Assembly (NCBI RefSeq): GCF_042885655.1 | Contig: NZ_JBHVRO010000011.1 | Coordinates: 62,001-126,000, forward strand | Source: Psychrobacillus sp042885655 | GTDB lineage: Bacteria > Bacillota > Bacilli > Bacillales_A > Planococcaceae | DNA length: 64,000 nucleotides | Direction of reading: 5' to 3' | Shown here: positions 59,988 through 64,000 of the stretch, piece by piece | Numbering within the stretch: the stretch's first letter is position 1 | How the letters are laid out: the number at the start of each line of letters is the position of its first letter | The notes under the pieces: model-generated | Told to the model about the DNA's origin: nothing | Database searches by the model: none | Seen by the model: only the letters and a program-made list of their open reading frames with translations | Program-made: the position numbers and the translations under genes

Positions 59988-60995
59988 ATGACAGTAAAAT
60001 TAGCGATTAATGGATTTGGACGTATTGGACGTAAAGTATTTAGAGAAGCATTAGAACAAAAAGAGTTAGAAGTAGTAGCAATCAACGATTTAACAGATGC
60101 TGCAATGCTAGCACACTTATTAAAATACGATTCAGTTCATGGAATCTTCGAAGCAGAAGTATCTTCAGAAGGAGATTATTTAGTAGTGAACGGAAAACAA
60201 ATCCGTGTATTTGCAGAAAAAGATCCTGCAGCACTTCCATGGAAAGAGCAAGAAATTGATATCGTTATTGAATGTACTGGATTATTCAGTACAGCTGATA
60301 AAGCTGGGAAACATATCGAAGCTGGAGCTAAAAAAGTAATTCTATCTCAACCAGCTAAAGACAATATGCCTACATTTGTTATGGGTGTAAATGCGGATAA
60401 TTATAATCCAGAAACAGATCATGTAATATCAAATGCTTCATGTACAACAAACTGTTTATCACCACTTGCAAAAGTTTTGCAAGATCAATTTGGTATTAAA
60501 CGTGGAATGATGACAACAATTCACTCATATACGAATGATCAACGCATTTTGGACTTGCCGCATAGTGATTACCGTCGTGCTCGTGCAGCAGGAGAGTCTA
60601 TGATTCCGACTACAACAGGTGCAGCATCAGCAGTTGCGAAAGTACTTCCTGAACTAAAAGGGAAATTAGATGGTATGGCAATCCGCGTACCAACACCAAA
60701 TGTTTCTTTAGTTGACTTTGTAGCAGAACTTGAAAAAGAAGTAACAGTAGAAGAAGTAAATGCTGCTTTAAAGAAAGCTTCTGAAAATGAATTAAAAGGA
60801 ATTCTTGCTTTCAATGAACTTCCATTAGTGTCAATTGACTATAATGGAAATACAGCATCTTCTACAATTGATGGACTTTCAACAATGGTTTTAGGTGATA
60901 ATATGGTGAAAGTATTATCATGGTATGACAATGAATCAGGATACTCTGCACGTTGTATTGATCTAGCGCTTCTTATGATGAAAAAAGGACTATAA
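59988..60995 (+). CDS. gapA: Glyceraldehyde-3-phosphate dehydrogenase, NAD type (GapA)
   Basis: A 335-residue GAPDH. NAD site INGFGRIGRKVFR (7-19) with Asp34, the NAD-preferring residue; catalytic Cys152 in SNASCTTNC; His about 179 in TTIHSYTNDQR. It oxidises G3P in glycolysis; the position after cggR marks it as the glycolytic GapA rather than gluconeogenic GapB. AGGAGGAAAATAAA precedes the ATG. A hairpin follows, so pgk may be partly separate in transcription. Confidence 0.97.
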   Translation: MTVKLAINGFGRIGRKVFREALEQKELEVVAINDLTDAAMLAHLLKYDSVHGIFEAEVSSEGDYLVVNGKQIRVFAEKDPAALPWKEQEIDIVIECTGLFSTADKAGKHIEAGAKKVILSQPAKDNMPTFVMGVNADNYNPETDHVISNASCTTNCLSPLAKVLQDQFGIKRGMMTTIHSYTNDQRILDLPHSDYRRARAAGESMIPTTTGAASAVAKVLPELKGKLDGMAIRVPTPNVSLVDFVAELEKEVTVEEVNAALKKASENELKGILAFNELPLVSIDYNGNTASSTIDGLSTMVLGDNMVKVLSWYDNESGYSARCIDLALLMMKKGL

Positions 60996-61070
60996 GCTTA
61001 TCCAGCAAGTGAATTGCACAGATTTTGCATAGCGATAATGCGTAATAACCTCTATAATGAGAGAGGGTAA

Positions 61071-61105
61071 AAGGAGCAAGGGTTTACCCTTCGCTCCTTA
61101 TTTTT
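61071..61105 (+). terminator. Hairpin between gapA and pgk
   Basis: AAGGAGC (61071-61077) pairs with GCTCCTT (61093-61099), AAGGG with CCCTT inside, one bulged C, followed by ATTTTTAT. It may partly terminate, giving more gapA than pgk message, as in B. subtilis. Confidence 0.78.
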
Positions 61106-61195
61106 ATAAAACAGTATTATGTTACTGCCCCGACATTTACTAGTCGAGGTTAAGCGGAAGATTTATGCATTTCTTACTACTAGGAGGCTATTCTC

Positions 61196-62380
61196 ATGAA
61201 TGAAAAACAAACGATGAAAGATGTTACTTTACAAGGTAAACGAGTATTTTGCCGTGTAGACTTTAACGTACCTATGGAAGATGGAGCAATTACAGATGAC
61301 ACAAGAATTCGAGCTGCATTGCCGACGATTAACTATTTAATCGAACAAGATGCAAAAGTAATTTTAGCTAGCCATATGGGACGCCCAAAAGGAGAAGTAA
61401 AAGAAGAACTTCGTTTGACAAAAGTTGGAGAGCATTTAGCAAAATTATTAAACAAACAAGTGAAAAAATTAGATGAATCAATTGGTGCTGAAGTAGAACA
61501 AGCTGTTTCTGAAATGAAAAATGGTGACATTATTTTATTGGAAAATGTTCGTTTCCATGCTGGAGAAGAAAAAAATGATTCCGAGCTTGCAAAATCCTTT
61601 GCTTCCTTAGCGGATGTGTATGTAAATGATGCATTTGGAGCTGCTCATCGTGCGCATGCAACGACAGAAGGTATTGCGAAATTATTACCTGCTGTTTCTG
61701 GGCTATTAATGGAAAAAGAATTAGATGTATTAGGGAAAGCACTATCTAACCCGGAACGACCTTTTACTGCAATTATAGGCGGAGCTAAAGTAAAAGATAA
61801 AATTGGCGTTATCGATCATTTATTAGATAAAGTAGATAATATACTAATCGGTGGAGGCTTATCGTATACATTCACTAAAGCACAAGGGCATGATATTGGG
61901 AAGTCTCTTTTAGAAGAAGATAAAATCGAGTTGGCGAGAGGTTTTATTGAGAAGGCGAAAGAAAAAGGTGTTTCTTTTCACTTACCAGTAGATGTTGTCG
62001 TAGCGGATGAATTTTCAAAAGATGCCAATACGAAAGTTGTCGATATAGACCAAATTCCATCTGACTGGATGGGGTTAGATATTGGACCAAAAACAGCTGC
62101 ATTATATGCGGACGTCATTAAAAATAGCAAGCTAATCATTTGGAACGGACCGATGGGTGTGTTTGAAATGGATGCATTTGCGAGTGGTACAAAAGGTGTA
62201 GCAGACGCAATGGCTGAAACAGCAGGATATACAATTATAGGCGGTGGAGATTCAGCAGCAGCTGTTGAAAAATTCAATGTTGCGGATAAAATGGACCATA
62301 TATCCACTGGTGGAGGAGCTTCCCTTGAGTTTATGGAAGGGAAAGACTTGCCTGGAGTTTCTGCTTTAAACGACAAGTAA
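61196..62380 (+). CDS. pgk: Phosphoglycerate kinase
   Basis: A 394-residue PGK of normal length, two-domain fold. Substrate loops RVDFNVPMEDGAITDDTRI (about 20-38) and SHMGRPKG (about 60-67), hinge region KVKDKIGV (about 196-203), and nucleotide site GGGDSAAAV near residue 351. It makes ATP from 1,3-bisphosphoglycerate. AGGAGG precedes the ATG. tpiA starts 14 bases downstream. Confidence 0.97.
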   Translation: MNEKQTMKDVTLQGKRVFCRVDFNVPMEDGAITDDTRIRAALPTINYLIEQDAKVILASHMGRPKGEVKEELRLTKVGEHLAKLLNKQVKKLDESIGAEVEQAVSEMKNGDIILLENVRFHAGEEKNDSELAKSFASLADVYVNDAFGAAHRAHATTEGIAKLLPAVSGLLMEKELDVLGKALSNPERPFTAIIGGAKVKDKIGVIDHLLDKVDNILIGGGLSYTFTKAQGHDIGKSLLEEDKIELARGFIEKAKEKGVSFHLPVDVVVADEFSKDANTKVVDIDQIPSDWMGLDIGPKTAALYADVIKNSKLIIWNGPMGVFEMDAFASGTKGVADAMAETAGYTIIGGGDSAAAVEKFNVADKMDHISTGGGASLEFMEGKDLPGVSALNDK

Positions 62381-62394
62381 TGGAGGAGATTCAT

Positions 62395-63156
62395 ATGCGT
62401 AAACGCGTAATAGCAGGGAATTGGAAGATGTTTAAAACACTTGCAGAAGCGAAAGAATTCGCTCTTCAACTTAAAGAAAAACAAGTGGATAGCAGCAAAG
62501 TGGAAACAATTATTTGTGCGCCTGCATTATTTTTAGATCAACTTGTACATGTTACAAATGATTCTTTTATTTCTATCGGTGCACAAACGATGCATGAGGA
62601 AAAAGAAGGAGCATTTACGGGAGAAGTTAGTGGACATCAACTACAAGACCTTGGTGTAAGCCATGTTATCATTGGTCACTCCGAAAGACGTCAATATTTT
62701 AATGAAACAGATGAATCTATCAATAAAAAGGTAAAAGCTGCTTTTTCAAACAATTTAACTCCAATTATTTGTGTAGGAGAAACTTTAGAACAACGCGAAC
62801 AAAACGAAACGGAAAGCATGGTTTCCAATCAAGTAATGGCAGCTTTAGAAGGACTTTCAGAAGAAAATGTTATGAATTCCATTATCGCTTATGAACCAAT
62901 TTGGGCTATCGGAACTGGTAAAACAGCTACTGCAGACGATGCGAATGATGTGTGCCAAGCAATTCGTGAAACAGTTCTAGATGGATTTGGAGAAGAAGTT
63001 GCAAGCGCAGTTCGTATTCAGTATGGAGGTAGTGTAAAACCGGATAATATTGAAGAATTGCTTTCAAAAGAGCATATTGATGGCGCTTTAGTAGGTGGAG
63101 CAAGTTTACAAGTAGACTCGTTTGTGAAACTATTGGAGGCTGGGGAAAATGTCTAA
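62395..63156 (+). CDS. tpiA: Triose-phosphate isomerase
   Basis: A 253-residue TIM. Active-site residues are Lys11 (GNWKMF), His in VIIGHSERR (about 95), and Glu in AYEPIWAIGTGK (about 168). It interconverts DHAP and G3P. I chose the ATG at 62395, six bases after GGAGGAG; an ATG at 62380 overlaps that site. Its last eight bases overlap gpmI. Confidence 0.97.
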   Translation: MRKRVIAGNWKMFKTLAEAKEFALQLKEKQVDSSKVETIICAPALFLDQLVHVTNDSFISIGAQTMHEEKEGAFTGEVSGHQLQDLGVSHVIIGHSERRQYFNETDESINKKVKAAFSNNLTPIICVGETLEQREQNETESMVSNQVMAALEGLSEENVMNSIIAYEPIWAIGTGKTATADDANDVCQAIRETVLDGFGEEVASAVRIQYGGSVKPDNIEELLSKEHIDGALVGGASLQVDSFVKLLEAGENV

Positions 63157-64000
63157 AAGCCCAGTAGCATTAATCATTTTGGATGGATTTGGATTGAGAG
63201 ATGAGTCATTTGGAAATGCGGTAGCACAAGCGAACAAACCTAATTTTGACCGTTATTGGGCTGAATATCCAAATGCAACACTTACAGCATCAGGAGAAGC
63301 GGTAGGCTTGCCGGAAGGTCAAATGGGTAACTCTGAAGTAGGACATTTAAATATCGGGGCAGGAAGAATTGTCTATCAAAATCTGACTCGAATTCATAAA
63401 TCGATTCGTGAAGGTGAATTCTTTTTAGAACCGAAACTTCTTACAGCGATAGAACATGTAAAGCAAACAGGTGGTAAGCTTCATTTAATGGGACTACTTT
63501 CGGATGGCGGAGTTCATAGTCATTATTCCCATTTATTTGCTTTATTGAAATTAGCAAAAGCAGAAGGGTTACAAGAGGTTTTTGTTCATGGATTTTTAGA
63601 TGGACGAGATGTTGGACCACGTACAGCCATTGGTTATGTGGAAGAAACAGAAAAACAAATGAAGGATATCGGTGTAGGGAAGTTTGCTTCGATAAGTGGA
63701 CGCTATTATGCAATGGATCGTGATCATCGCTGGGATAGAGTAGAACTCACGTATAGTGCGCTTGTTGACGGAATCGGAAGAACTGCCGGATCCGCAACGG
63801 AAGGAATTTTAAAATCCTACGAAGAAGATGTAGCAGATGAATTTGTTATTCCTTTCGTAATTGAGGAAAATGCAAAGCCAGCTACAACAATCGACTCTGG
63901 TGATGCAGTAATTTTCTTTAATTTCCGACCTGATCGTGCGATTCAATTATCTCTTGCTTTAAATACACCAACATTTGATAGCTTTAAGTTAAGTGAAAAG
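63149..64000 (+). CDS. gpmI: 2,3-bisphosphoglycerate-independent phosphoglycerate mutase, partial at right edge
   Basis: The first 284 residues of GpmI; the full protein is about 510 and continues beyond the window. The start MSKSPVALIILDGFG has metal-ligand Asp12, Ser62 in GNSEVGHLNIGAGR is the phosphorylated serine, and HGFLDGRDVGPRT, GRYYAMDRDHRWDR and FNFRPDRAIQ are present. It interconverts 3- and 2-phosphoglycerate with manganese. The ATG at 63149 follows GGAGGCTGGGG and overlaps tpiA. Confidence 0.96.
   Translation, partial: MSKSPVALIILDGFGLRDESFGNAVAQANKPNFDRYWAEYPNATLTASGEAVGLPEGQMGNSEVGHLNIGAGRIVYQNLTRIHKSIREGEFFLEPKLLTAIEHVKQTGGKLHLMGLLSDGGVHSHYSHLFALLKLAKAEGLQEVFVHGFLDGRDVGPRTAIGYVEETEKQMKDIGVGKFASISGRYYAMDRDHRWDRVELTYSALVDGIGRTAGSATEGILKSYEEDVADEFVIPFVIEENAKPATTIDSGDAVIFFNFRPDRAIQLSLALNTPTFDSFKLSEK

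Overview
The window is a low-GC Gram-positive chromosome segment, most likely from Bacillales and probably the Planococcaceae / Psychrobacillus-Lysinibacillus side. The evidence is strong Shine-Dalgarno sites, frequent TTG/GTG starts, Bacillus-type gene order (uvrBA, hprK-lgt-yvoD-ppaX-yvoF, his operon, trxB, yvcI-rapZ-yvcK-whiA-crh, clpP, cggR-gapA-pgk-tpiA-gpmI), a ComK, an IDEAL-domain protein and a Crh. The genus is inference. I see no prophage, insertion sequence or CRISPR array.

Region 1 (1-28.4 kb) is accessory. It holds an EamA transporter, a 1043-residue secreted leucine-rich-repeat protein with a duplicated Ig-like module, a DoxX/HxlR divergent pair, an SDR/AraC divergent pair, and a decayed stretch around 8.2-9.0 kb. 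A run of small enzymes follows (two NUDIX, amidase, three methyltransferases, two histidine phosphatases), then a yndG-yndH-yndJ-like operon, an FAD oxidoreductase with a half-length MFS protein, small unknowns, an enoyl-CoA hydratase, an EAL-HDOD protein and ComK.

Region 2 (28.4-55.2 kb) is core genome, close to Bacillus subtilis order. It covers UV repair (uvrBA behind a LexA-like box), carbon-catabolite control (hprK and crh), lipoprotein maturation (lgt), histidine biosynthesis (hisZ-G-D-B-A-F-IE, with hisH absent from its usual place), a TPR gene behind a structured RNA leader, thioredoxin reductase, the rapZ/yvcK/whiA/crh block, and clpP with a CtsR box.

Region 3 (55.1-64 kb) holds a tRNA-Arg(CCG), a small catalase-like protein, a lemA/TPM pair, an acetyltransferase, a glutaredoxin-like protein, and the glycolytic operon led by cggR with a recognisable CggR operator. 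The last gene, gpmI, runs off the right edge.

The most unusual signal lies between the genes. Four intergenic blocks (20975-21100, 49891-50023, 53884-54290, 58686-58762) carry degenerate repeats phased at about 21 bp. Two of them, 33 kb apart and in opposite orientation, share spacer words as well as cores. Other items worth checking are a pair of near-identical long-stem hairpins with covarying outer stems (24.9 and 40.96 kb), the RNA leader at 47.0 kb, the missing hisH, and two neighbouring genes that have excellent ribosome binding sites but no normal in-frame start codon.
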